A DNA stretch of 64,000 nucleotides from Paramacrobiotus metropolitanus (taxonomy: Eukaryota; Tardigrada; Eutardigrada; Parachela; Macrobiotidae), in the NCBI RefSeq assembly GCF_019649055.1, contig NW_026570251.1, positions 930,001 to 994,000 on the forward strand, given 5' to 3'. The notes under the pieces were generated by a model. That model was given only the letters and a program-made list of their open reading frames with translations. It did not search any database and had not been told where the DNA came from. This document shows, one piece after another, positions 43,998 to 53,909 of this stretch. The stretch's first letter is position 1. Each line of letters begins with the position of its first letter. Position numbers and translations under genes: made by a program.

Positions 43998-45781
43998 TTA
44001 ATTCAATGTCAACAAATGCACAAGATCCCATAGCTCAAACACCACCGAAAGGATCTTCACCAAGTTGCCAAAACGGATGGCTGCCGGTGAGTCATGCACA
44101 ACGCGCAGCCAGTATCTAGTCCGGGTCGATGGGGGAAGAACTCCATGATCGTACACTCCCCTAGAAAAATGAGGGCTACTATGACGTACACGGATAGAAT
44201 GAAGTTATTCCACGGTGATGCCGCCCCGGCCGAGTCCGTCGGCGCTCCTGTATGACTAATGTTATTGACGTTAGATGCTGTGGCATTCGCGATGTGCGGG
44301 ACCGTCACAGGTTGCAGCAGGTACGCCGTAGTACGCTGCAAGAGGACGGAGCTCCACACGCCCAACGGACGGAACATCCAGCGCGTCGTACGCAGCGCGG
44401 TGGGCGTGGCATGCTCCGGACACAACCGGCCGAATAAGCCGGTAACGGTCCCATGGAAGGCGCAGCTATTGACGTTCACCGATAGCGAGACGAACAGATC
44501 TACGGGACAACCAGGTACGTGGCTGGGGAGTATTCCAGATGAAGCCTGCAGCAGTTGGTGGACAGTTGCCATTTACAGCAAAATGGTTTGTGTGCAGCGC
44601 AGAAAAATTGTTTACATGATTTGCGGACGTCGCTGTGCTATAGATCCTTTACTGGAAATGCAGTAGCCAACCTCCACGAAGAGATATTACCAGGTTATTG
44701 GGAAATTGTTTGGGGGATATTCGACCCAGCTATCGGGAAACTGTTTGGCCTAATTTTGAAATTTTTATACATATTTATTTTGGTTTGATTTGATGATGTA
44801 ATCTTTGTCAAGGCTACCTTAAAGAAAGTATACAAAAAACAGCGGAAAAATACACTTTGCGGATCACGAAAAACATATAAATGCATGAACTCTCATCTGA
44901 TAACTGATATGTTTAACAATGGGCAGTTCACTCAGTTGTGTTAGAACAAAAACTAAAAAAATTGTGCATAGCTGTCCTAAGCACATATTAATTAAGAAAC
45001 AAGTATTAAAAGAAATACAAATTCTGAGTGTAAAATTATACCGCTTATCTGTATGTACGTATTCATATTCACTACATAACGCGTATTGTGGGCCGCGCTG
45101 AAAGGGTTGCAACTTGCAACGAGTCGGTAAATTTTTAATGTTTTGGATTTAAAAAAAAAACGTTGACAAAGTTTTGCCCTATTTGCTTCGAAACTTTTAC
45201 GTGTTTTTTTTTATTTTTATGATTTTTTAGACATTCTCAATTTTTCTGTTTAATATTTCTTTAAATTTAATTCAGCAGTTCAAGCCGAAACCAGTAAAAT
45301 TTTCCAGCCCAAATCCGCCCCAGGCGGCTTTTAGTCGGTCCATTCCCGAAACAGAAATTATCAGTGCCGACCTGTGTTTATGATTTCAATACGATTGCGA
45401 TTTACGACATGACCTCAATAACTTATTACCAGCATTCGAGGTAAAAAACTGAAAGTGGGTAGAGTTACCCGATAATACGCTGGGGACCCGTTCAAGGCAT
45501 ACTTTGATGAAATCCGAAAAAAAATATTAATCCGCTAAAGTAAGGTTAGAACTTAGAATAACAGTTATGATATTAGTAGAAGAGCTATTTCCACAGAAAA
45601 CTTTACTGCATATCATTTTTCAGAAAATTATGTATGTACTTATCTGTTGTAGCATAAGAATAATATTACTACTAGGTAGTCTCGCTTCTTCTGTTGTCCG
45701 AAGCTTACCAGGCACGTTCAGCAGGAGGGTGGCCCACCCCGAGATGGTCAAGACAGAGGTGTGCTCAAGCAGGACATCCAT
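43998..45781 (-). pseudogene. Four-pass family copy 6, two frameshifts
   Basis: Exon 1 (45781-45709, MDVLLEHTSVLTISGWATLL, donor GTAAGC) looks intact. Exon 2 (44545-43998, after CTGCTGCAG) carries a 4-base insertion just after CCCCAGCC near 44515-44520, beside the TPQPPGCP hallmark, and a 1-base deletion near 44090 in the segment after GCALC. Between the lesions the frame keeps LCPEHATPTAL, RWMFRPLGVW, LLQRTTAYLL and RPGLDTGC. After the second lesion the expected C-terminal helix (LVKILSVVFELWDLVHLL) is present in another frame and ends at TAA. An intact ancestor would have the same length as copy 1. Net loss of function is likely unless the reference bases are wrong. Confidence 0.8.
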
Positions 45782-47645
45782 ATATATCAAGGCGCTCGTT
45801 TTAAAGCACATCCCAGGAAAGCAACAACCGACTCACCATCTGCACTTATTAATTTCCGGAAAAAGCTGCTAGTAACTGTCATGCCAGTTTTTATCAAGAA
45901 GAAAAGAGCAATTAACATTCAATTCGATTGAAACATCACTGCAGCGACCATTGTGTCGCATTGCTGATAGTGGCGTAGAGGGCGGAGTGTATGCGTGAGA
46001 AAGTTATTCCACAAAGTTGCCGTACTAGTTAATTTATTATGACAAAGTAGAGAACTACCGGCTTCTACCATGTCTACGTATACAGGGTTGAGAGGGTAAT
46101 ATGCAATCGGTGCCGGTACTTATTATATTGTTGTTATAATATTGGAGTACGCGCACAGTAGCACAAACGCGTTGCCGAAACAACGTAAAAGTGAAATATG
46201 CTGACTCGTAATGCACTCGCTAGCGAGCTACCATAATTCTACAACCTAATCAATACTCAGCATCAATTAATAATAAATAAAGGCAGAGCAGCCGAAAAAA
46301 AGGGTTGTCTTGAAGGGTTGTCTTGAAGCTTATTGCCTTCCAAACTGAATTTAGCCGTCATTCAAATTAATTGCAAATGTGCACATATATGGATATCTGC
46401 AAACTGCAATCTGCATGAATTGTTCATACACGTGAACAGCAGAATGGAACACCTTGCAAACGCTGATAAGTTTTTGGGAGAGGTAGGGCGCTTTGTCCAA
46501 GCTGGACACGGGATTGCTAGGAGCACTGGTTATTTGTTAACCGCTTTCTTGACGACCGCCAATTTACTGGCAACTCTGCTGACCGAAAAACGTTTACTCA
46601 TAGACCGATTAAAACGTGCACAACAACTGTGTACTAAGCAAGAAAAAGCTAAGGGAAATGCAGGAAATATGTTCATCATAACATAAATCTGGCAAATTTG
46701 TCGAAAAGCGAGCCGTTGTATTTCAGTGATTGAGCTGTTCTCAAGTTGCGTGACCCAGCACGAGTTAGCAGTATAGTGTTAAGAGTGTTTGGGGTGTTAA
46801 AGTTAACAGTGTTTGGGGATGCGCGAAAGTGAAAATTTCTGCGCATGCCCACCAAGTTGGTACCACATGCGGATACGTACAGAGCTGCACACGTCTCTTA
46901 ATAATTTTGCAGCTGAAATATCCCTGATCAATTTTTAGCCGGGAACGTCTCCGAGTTGAAATTTTCCATGTTTAGATATTGGTTCCGGCTAAAACCCTTT
47001 TATAAGTTGTAAAGCTTAATCCTCTATTATGTCCACTGGGGCACACTCTAACGTTTCTCACAATTTGGAATTTATAAGAAACAGTCAAATAACAGTAGTT
47101 ACGCTAATCGTTTTTTCCGCGCTTCAGAACCCCCTTTTGAAGGGATAATTTTATTTGACCATCCAGCATTTTCGCCTCTGGTGCGCATGGAGAACCACAG
47201 TGCCGTAGTAAAAAAACTGCTAATTCCAAAGAAATTTTATGGAATATCAGATTTTCAACGGCTTTTGCACATGTGTGAAAGCGGATTCGCTATCAACCAT
47301 ATGCACGAGCTTTGAAAAATCTAATAACATTTCGGAATGTCATCCATCCCATTTGAGACGGAGTACTCTGTATAAAGATAGGACCGAGCGTGCACACAGC
47401 ACAGTGTACAACATTTATTATTTGCTCCCTGGTGGCACAGTTATCGTAAACACAGCGGCATGGCTTGCGGTAGTGTGTTTGAATCGCTCCAAGTGGTGGT
47501 TATCCTAACAATTATCTAAGCGGAGAAAAATATGAAACACACAGATGTGCAGCTGTCAACCGTGTTTTTCGTTTTCGCGTTTAAATAAGCACAACCACCA
47601 CAACGCATGTGCAGTACATGGTCCGCGGATTGGGTTGCCCGCAGC
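45782..47645. other. Spacer, no supported gene
   Basis: The first ~150 bases resemble the 5' flanks of copies 3 and 4. The plus frame 46333-46686 (117 codons) has a Leu-rich centre and a charged, coiled-coil-like end (LLTEKRLLIDRLKRAQQL). Part of it resembles 33850-33970, so it is more likely a diverged repeat than a gene. The plus frame 47239-47508 is not recognised. Confidence 0.4.
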
Positions 47646-47649
47646 CTAC

Positions 47650-47726
47650 GGGGGAGATGCAAGAGGAAAGTCGCCGTACCCAAGCAGCCCGGGATAATGG
47701 TCCACAGCATGGCGTATAAAAACCAT
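47650..47726 (-). pseudogene. Exon-1 relic of the four-pass family
   Basis: The minus strand matches exon 1 of copy 2 (AATGGTCCA... side), with the core CTGTGGACCATT and GGGTACGGCGACTTTC. One extra base between the start codon and the core puts the ATG out of frame, and the donor CCCT-GTAAGT has become CCCCC-GTAGGC. No exon 2 lies downstream on the minus strand. Confidence 0.65.
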
Positions 47727-48559
47727 GTCACTGCAATCACCAGTCGCCCAGAAAATCAACAATTAACGGTGGCAGTGAATAATCAGAGTGAAGCTGTGAT
47801 TATTGTACAGTACATTTTGAATTTTTATAATCTTGACAAGGAAAGGCAACGGCGTTCCACCATCAGCAAGGCAAAATTGTGCTGCGTTGAATCGATAGCA
47901 GTGTGGTATATCGTATGTCAGAGAGTGTGCTTCTCGTCTGTAGAAAATAATCGATCCATGGCGATGTGATCAAGTACCTGCTGCATGCCGCACTACGCCG
48001 GCCACATTGGGCGTGCTGCTTGCTGGAGTAAATCATATAACTAAAGACTCGTTACCGACTACATAATGGAAACTCAGCGAAAGGAGAGACCGCACAGCAA
48101 CGGTCCGGACGTTGCATGTTTTCATGCTCGCTTGGGCCGTCCATCAGAATTGTCGGTAGTCAGTGCTCCACGTAAAACTGAGCGCACTTTGCGGTGCAGT
48201 TGTCGATGCTGGAGTATTGCACGGTACGTCATGTTTAAAAAGTCAAGGAAAATTAAGAAAGACCCGTGCGCTTAAACAGCGTGATCTGGTGCAGGTACCA
48301 GCCACCCTGGAGCCTATCGGGTTAAGCAGGTTGGACGGTTTCTCCCCTTTTTCTAGAGAAACGGCCTTTCTTTGATAAGAGATGCGACGATGTGTGACAT
48401 ATTCCCTTTGTCGTATTGTCTCACTTCGCGTTGTTTGCGTTTGCATATAGTTTATCAGAAGCAGCGTTGTTTAGCAGCCGACAGCGCGGAAGAACAGCAG
48501 AAACACACTCACAAAAAACTTACTGATAGATATTTTCTTCGAGCTATAGAGCCGCTTAC

Positions 48560-48969
48560 CATCGAAGCCGGAATGGTTGACAGACTCCGCTTCACTGGGC
48601 GCTTCCCAATGCAGCGGGAAGGACACCTGATTGAAAAGCGCGGCCTTGGGCGGCAGCGGCGCGCCCACTTCCGGCATGTCGGTGATGAAATCCGGGCCGC
48701 AGGTCTGGCCGGAGCCGCCGCAGCAGCTGACGGGGGTGCTAACATGGAAGCGGTAGCGTTGCTGGACTGCAGACCGGTGATGATGTAGGGCGAGTAGCGG
48801 TCCAGGAAGCTGCTGCCCGCGTGCTTGAAGGGCTGATTAGCCAGCGCGTACTTAACCTCAAAGCCTTTGAGGTCCAGCTGGTTGCCGTCCAGCAGGATCA
48901 AGTTGAAGAGGACGGTGGTGGCGCTCCGGTCGACGATCTCCGTAATGCAGGCGTTCGTGCTGTTGGTCA
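48560..48969 (-). pseudogene. FN3-like ectodomain exon with internal frameshift
   Basis: A 410-base minus-strand exon is bounded by ATATTATATTAG and a GTAAGC donor (phase 1 at both ends). The first part reads as fibronectin type III-like strands: ATTVLFNLILLDG, GFEVKYALA and RYSPYIITGLQ. The expected following strand (YRFHVST) and a Cys-rich SCCGGSGQTCGPDF segment are in another frame, shifted near 48750-48765. The length is also inconsistent: a phase 1 to phase 1 exon should be a multiple of three. Neighbouring exons, a signal peptide and a membrane helix were not found. The LTR element at 49417 lies upstream and could have separated it from the rest. It is probably a fragment of a dead surface-protein gene. 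Confidence 0.55.
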
Positions 48970-49416
48970 CTAATATAATATTATAGGTCATGCAGCTGAA
49001 TCTAAAATGCTATTGATTGATATATTGTTTGATGTTCAATTGATAAGGATTGTTTGTCATTGGTAACTGTTAATTTAACTACAAATTATTTATATTTTTT
49101 TAACATATTTTACTGAAGTTTTTACATTTTATTAAATAATCCATTAAATATCTTTGGTTATCCGATATTATCGTAATAATTCGTCTTATGACTTGTTTAT
49201 TGATTATTAACCAATAAATACATTTTTTCAGTAAATGTGAATACATTGTTTTTTTATTTTTATGTTTAGTTAATTTTGAATTAGCAACATTTAATTTGGT
49301 TTTTCATTAATTTTGACACAGAGAGAATAAGTTAACGGGTAGTACAGCATACAGAGTAGTGCAGGAAATTATTGCACTTGGTAATTGTTTTATTGAACGT
49401 CTTTGAATTTCGTTTG
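48970..49416. other. AT-rich spacer
   Basis: A/T-rich sequence without exons, ending at the 5-base target duplication of the LTR element. Confidence 0.5.
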
Positions 49417-49421
49417 CTTGC

Positions 49422-49555
49422 TGTGATGTACTGTAACCTTGCGGTTGGCAGCGGTCTGGTTGCCAACCTAGATGTACGTACGCAGGTCACTATTTGACCA
49501 TCAGTTGACTGCCGGCGATGATGAAGTAAAGTTGTATTTTTATGAATACATGACA
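49422..49555 (+). repeat. Left LTR
   Basis: 134 bases, TG...CA, identical to 50562-50695. It contains an internal inverted GGTTGGCAGC/GGTTGCCAACC pair near its start. Confidence 0.92.
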
Positions 49556-49592
49556 TTGGCGTGAAGGCCTAAGATAATTTAAAAAGGCAACT

Positions 49593-50435
49593 ATGTCTAC
49601 GACTACGGGTAATACTAGCAGTGCCGCACGGCCTCCATCACTATCCGCAGCCACTGCTGCTGCCGGAGCGGAAGCGGGAAAGGGACAACAATTATTAAGG
49701 ATTGTGCCGTTCGACCCCGCCACAATGGAATGGCCGTACTGGAAGCTGAGACTGAAGAATCATCTCTTCCTGATCAAAGTACCGACGGATTACCATGTGG
49801 CCTTTCTTCTGGATGCCCTGAGTCCGGAGCCATTCGAACTTTTGGCAAAGATGTGCAAGCCGCAAGAACCGATGGATTTACCGATCGCCGACCTATACGC
49901 ACGCCTGGATTCTGCTTACACGGTACCGACAATGTGGATCGCCCAGTGGGTGAAATTCTTTAGTACAAAGCAGAAGCCGGAAGCGACCTTGATCCAGTTT
50001 TCGTGTGACCTTCGGGCAAAGGCGGAGACATGCAACTTTCCGGACGATGTAAGGGAGAAGAATATGATTGCAGCATTCGTCATGGGGCTGAAAGATGAAG
50101 TGGCGACGAAGAAGCTCTGTACAAAGTCACTGACAACACTTCAGGACGCCTTGAATGCCGCCATTGAAATAAAAATGACCAGAAAAGAGTTGCAAATGGA
50201 CGATATGAAAACTGAAGTCAACAAGATTTCCCAGAAAGAAAGGAAGAACAGTCAGGGTGCCGGGAAAGAGTGTTACCGGTGTGGCCGCCGCAACCATTCC
50301 CCGGGCAGCTGTTACTTCCGCGACAAGCGGTGCAACACGTGTGACGAAAAAGGGCATTCGTCCCGGAAGTGTCCCGAGCGAACGAGTAACAAGTACATTT
50401 CCGCCGAGGAGCGAAGGCCATACGACATCCTGTAA
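49593..50435 (+). CDS. gag: Gag protein of the LTR element
   Basis: 280 codons, starting 37 bases after the left LTR. The N-terminus is Ala/Ser/Thr-rich and followed by a capsid-like helical region (MEWPYWKLRLKNHLF, and FSTKQKPEATLIQF with LRAKAETCNF). This arrangement is seen in retrotransposon Gag domains of Ty3/Gypsy- and Copia-type elements. Residues 227-240 and 247-260 are two zinc knuckles of the CX2CX4HX4C form that bind RNA. The protein ends soon after the second knuckle, and the stop precedes the purine tract, so no protease or polymerase is fused to it. It would form the particle that packages the element's RNA. Confidence 0.92.
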   Translation: MSTTTGNTSSAARPPSLSAATAAAGAEAGKGQQLLRIVPFDPATMEWPYWKLRLKNHLFLIKVPTDYHVAFLLDALSPEPFELLAKMCKPQEPMDLPIADLYARLDSAYTVPTMWIAQWVKFFSTKQKPEATLIQFSCDLRAKAETCNFPDDVREKNMIAAFVMGLKDEVATKKLCTKSLTTLQDALNAAIEIKMTRKELQMDDMKTEVNKISQKERKNSQGAGKECYRCGRRNHSPGSCYFRDKRCNTCDEKGHSSRKCPERTSNKYISAEERRPYDIL

Positions 50436-50561
50436 CTTTTGAGCTCCAGTCGGGATGAACGGCATGGAAAGCGCGGGCGAGTAAATTTTACCATGTTGAT
50501 GTATTAATTTGAACGTTTTGTACGAGTAAGGTCATAACCTTTTTTTTATAAGAAGGAAAGG

Positions 50562-50695
50562 TGTGATGTACTGTAACCTTGCGGTTGGCAGCGGTCTGGT
50601 TGCCAACCTAGATGTACGTACGCAGGTCACTATTTGACCATCAGTTGACTGCCGGCGATGATGAAGTAAAGTTGTATTTTTATGAATACATGACA
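50562..50695 (+). repeat. Right LTR
   Basis: Identical to the left LTR. It is preceded by a purine tract at about 50550-50561 and followed by the CTTGC target duplication. Confidence 0.92.
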
Positions 50696-50700
50696 CTTGC

Positions 50701-51430
50701 TTTACTAATTATGTAAAGTAATTTGTGAAAATTAATGTCAAGAACCAGCCGGTACAATATAGTGTACGTATCCGAATAGAAGTCTTGCCATTTCTAATAA
50801 TAATACAACTGCTTGATAGCGTCGCGCTTTGTATAGTATGTGCTCGTATTATGGTGCCGCCTTTTTTATTTAGTGTCCATATGAAGTATCCCGCTACCGC
50901 CCATTCCATTATTTATGCAAAATGCCGCGTAAACCGGTTACACGGCAAATATGGCGTGTCGTGTTGCCGGTATTTGCCGGCTACATGGTTAATATGGAAT
51001 ATCTTGCCGATTTGTTCTCATTTTTTTTGAGAAATCGATCAGATATGTCGGATTCAGTTTCGAAACGTGCACAGCCCAAGTTTTTGAATACGAGTACAGC
51101 ATGAGTCCGTGTGCAGTTAATCGTTTTTCCTATTTATTGGTCATTTGGTCCTGGCCATGAAATTGTCAGTCGCGGACCGAATGCAACATCTTTATGCGTG
51201 CTCTATGGAAAGCAAATACAGGTGCCCAAACGAACTCCCACGAAAATTCACCGCGTGCCCCATTTCTTCCGGCATTTATTGAAGTTTATTTATACCCACG
51301 GCATTACCAAAGTATTCCCGTTTCCGTTCATTTACGGGACACCCGTCGCCGGTATTTTGACCCGTTTCCTGTTGTGTCTTCTTCACCAGTTCGGCTCTCA
51401 AGCGAGCGTTTTTTGGTTCGAAAGGACACC
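50701..51430. other. Spacer, no supported gene
   Basis: No exon is supported. The frames 50725-51030 and 51111-51464 do not resemble a known domain. Confidence 0.4.
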
Positions 51431-51432
51431 AA

Positions 51433-51617
51433 AACGCCCAAGAGACGGAACATCCAATGCGTGATTCGCTGTGCGGTGGGCGTGGCATGCTCCGGACACA
51501 GCCGGCCGAGTAAGCCGGTGAAGGTCCCATGGAAGGTAGTGATACTGATGCTCACTGACACCGAAACGACCAGGTTAACGTAACAGCCAGGCGGCTGGGG
51601 AGTCTTCCAGATGAAGT
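51433..51617 (-). pseudogene. Truncated exon-2 fragment of the four-pass family
   Basis: The minus strand matches the 5' third of exon 2 of copies 3 and 4: NFIWKTPQPPGC, then GLLGRLCPEHATPTAQRIT and HWMFRLLGV. Similarity stops abruptly at about 51433, inside what should be helix two. The usual CTGTAG acceptor is lost (CTATAA) and PGCP has become PGCY. It has no 3' half and no matched first exon nearby. Confidence 0.8.
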
Positions 51618-51806
51618 TATAGTATTTGTGCCAATAAATATGGTATTTGGAATCATTATCCTGTTTCCGCAATTGGCGTGGTGTAGCGCGCTGCAGTATT
51701 ACAAGAGGCTCTCTTGGATTTCGCTGTTACCATGTCAACTTTGTTTTAGAAACTGGCTACCTGCGTGCATTTATATGCACGATTTAAGGGAGATCGGTCC
51801 CTAATG

Positions 51807-51879
51807 ATGCGCATCCAAGTCCGATAGGCGTATTTCCGTGTTGAACACGGAAATACGCCTATCGGACTCGGATGCGCAT
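51807..51879. repeat. Near-perfect 36-base palindrome
   Basis: Arms at 51807-51842 and 51844-51879 are inverted repeats of 36 bases with one mismatch and a single central base, beginning ATGCGCATCC. It would form a cruciform or a long RNA hairpin. No target duplication is obvious, and the arms are not found elsewhere in the window. Confidence 0.9.
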
Positions 51880-52000
51880 GATCTGCGTATATCACTAACC
51901 ACTCAACGTCAACACGAAACTCCAAAAACATTTTTCTACCTTCAGGTCCGCGGACCCCGACAAGGAAGTGTCCCACATGTACACTACCCGACGTCTACGT

Positions 52001-52052
52001 GACAAATCGTCGCGGGACAGTTCGTCGCGGGACATTTCGCCGGGGACACTTC
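52001..52052 (+). repeat. 15-bp tandem repeat, 3.5 units
   Basis: The units are GACAAATCGTCGCGG, GACAGTTCGTCGCGG and GACATTTCGCCGGGG, then a partial unit. Confidence 0.75.
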
Positions 52053-52436
52053 GTTTAGAGGACTTCTGGTCGGGAGACAAAAAATTATGGCATAAAACCG
52101 AAGTAGCAGGTAGCAACCGCTATTAAAAATCGTGATATGAGTTCAAAACTTCACCCGACCGTTAACTCTCAACTACAGAAGCTTATTAAGTACAAGATCT
52201 ATACTACGCGCGGCGCCCCATAGTTTTGAGATCTCTATAACAATAAAACTTCTGGAAAAACGGACAACGCCATTAGATCCGGGATAGTTCAGAAGTGGCC
52301 GGCATGTTTTTTTTATGAAAATATCGAGCCGGCATCAAGACCAGATTGATCCAACCCATCTTAAAGGTCACCTTGAAACTTTGAAATATTTGCCTAGATA
52401 CAATACAAAATACCAATTGACATAATTATTACACTA

Positions 52437-52600
52437 GTGACCGAGCTACCACCACTGTCCAGTGCCCAGAACCCGTTAGGTGAAAGAATGACCGAGGTAC
52501 CACTACTGTCCAGTGCACAAACTCCGTTAAGTGATCTAGTGACCGAGCTACCAATGCTATCCAGTGCACAGAGCCCGTTAGGTGAACGTATGACCAAACT
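52437..52600 (+). repeat. 51-bp minisatellite, about 3 units
   Basis: The phrase GTGACCGAGCTACC or a variant recurs at 52437, 52488 and 52539, a strict 51-base period. Each unit contains CTGTCCAGTGC and CCGTTAGGTGA. A decayed further unit is visible near 52647-52680. The minus frame is open through it (17-residue units), which follows from 51 = 3 x 17 and is not evidence of a gene. Confidence 0.88.
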
Positions 52601-52659
52601 GCAATATTACTGAGCAAAATAGAACAGGGCTCGCTAAGTTCTTAGTGGGTGACCTATCT

Positions 52660-53247
52660 AGCACCATTGTCCAGTCTTAGCGTCCTTTTAGTTTGGAATG
52701 TGGTACTCTCGTGGGTGATTAGATTCGGATGATTTTTCGCTACGAAAATTTAATAAAAATGATCTGTAAAGTCAAAGTAATTGCGTTCGACTGCACGAAA
52801 CCAAAACATCCATTTTTTTTTAAAAATTTTTGTTATCGGGCTCTTCAGATTTATCCGTTCTAAGTTAACAATCCGTAAACCGGCCTAGGAGTTTAGAACC
52901 CAAGAAACGCGGAGGCGAAGCCGAGGCTGTTTCTTGTATAACAATAAAACTAAGTAAACAAAAAGGCATGCAAAAGTTTTACTAGTGACAGCATAGCTCA
53001 ACACATTTAAGGGATTTGGCCCGGTACATGTGCATATTTATCGTCATTTTACGAAAACACATCATTAGAAAGAGCAAACTTTCCTCTATCAGAAATCGTT
53101 GATTCTAAACGTTTCCGTTAAAACTAAATTTTCTAAAACAATAAAACGTAGTTGAGGCATTAAAAATGTATATAAAAATTAATCATGGCGCTTGTGACCG
53201 TCAGGTACAGCCAAGTGATGCAGCTTTCTCCGATATGCTCTATAGTG
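52660..53247. other. Spacer, no supported gene
   Basis: AT-rich sequence with no supported exon or element. Confidence 0.4.
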
Positions 53248-53249
53248 TA

Positions 53250-53580
53250 CAAGCTTGTCCGGTAATTTCCTACGTAAAGGTACAGCTAACGCGAAGTTCG
53301 CGCTTTTAACGACGGCCACTTCACTACGTTTATTAGATTCCCTATTTGCGCTCCGCAGTCAGATCGTCGCTTACTGCACCGCATTTTCTAGCCACTTTCC
53401 GCCAGGCAGTTACTATTATTCTCCTAAAATTATATGGCGTGTACCAAGCCACCAGCCAGCCAAATGCAAGTTACGTGTTTAAACAATATGGCGTGGCGCG
53501 CCGTAGTGTGGAGTTTGGCGTAACACGCAAATTTTTGTAATTCGCTGTATTGATTCGCCAGAAATTACCGGACAAGCTTG
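53250..53580. mobile_element. 331-bp MITE with 20-base TIRs and TA target site
   Basis: The left end CAAGCTTGTCCGGTAATTTC (53250-53269) is the exact reverse complement of the right end (53561-53580). Both sides are flanked by TA (53248-53249 and 53581-53582). TA duplication with CA-starting TIRs fits a non-autonomous Tc1/mariner-type element. There is no transposase coding region inside. Confidence 0.85.
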
Positions 53581-53837
53581 TATATCATCCCGTACTGTGC
53601 AGTAATATCGCTAAGGGAATTGGTTAAAGCCGGCGCGGTGCTTATGAGCCATGTTACACCAAAACGTCACAACCCCGCCGGGTGACGGCAGCAGTACCGG
53701 GAAGGGGTTTTATGTGCTTCATTTTCCCCGTTCTATACCAGCGTCTTAAATCTTTGCATTCAGCATGTAAAATTATTGATAACCCAGTATGAGTCGATGA
53801 ATGAACACGGAACGTTTACCGGGTAACGCTGTCCGAA

Positions 53838-53901
53838 AGGTGCAGAGCCGATTCAGAAGGAAGACCGCAGTAGCCAAGCAATCCAGAATGCAGGTCCACA
53901 T
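53838..53901 (-). pseudogene. Second exon-1 relic of the four-pass family
   Basis: The minus strand encodes MWTCILDCLATAVFLLNRLC, which parallels MLWTIFLDCLGTATFILNFPC of copy 2. The donor region is not conserved and no exon 2 in the right place follows; the truncated fragment at 51433 is 2.2 kb away and of the other subfamily. Confidence 0.55.
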
Positions 53902-53909
53902 AAAGATTA

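Larger units (their letters stand above)
49417..50700 (+). mobile_element. Gag-only LTR retrotransposon (TR-GAG type), intact
   Basis: Two 134-base LTRs, 49422-49555 and 50562-50695, are identical by eye and begin TG and end CA. The 5-base target duplication CTTGC lies at 49417-49421 and 50696-50700. A purine-rich tract (AAGAAGGAAAGG) lies directly before the right LTR. The interior holds one ORF, gag, and no protease, reverse transcriptase or integrase, so it must depend on enzymes from another element. The whole element is 1274 bases. Identical LTRs imply a recent insertion. The bases after the left LTR (TTGGCGTGAAGGCC) would be the primer-binding site, but I cannot assign a tRNA. Confidence 0.93.

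Noticed and set aside
46333-46686. 117-codon ORF as a coiled-coil gene
   Set aside because: Part of it resembles another non-coding spacer (33850-33970), which suggests a diverged repeat; no splice or domain support.
52394-52617. Minus-strand ORF through the 51-bp minisatellite as a repeat protein
   Set aside because: The unit is 17 codons long, so openness is automatic; there is no start context or flanking exon.
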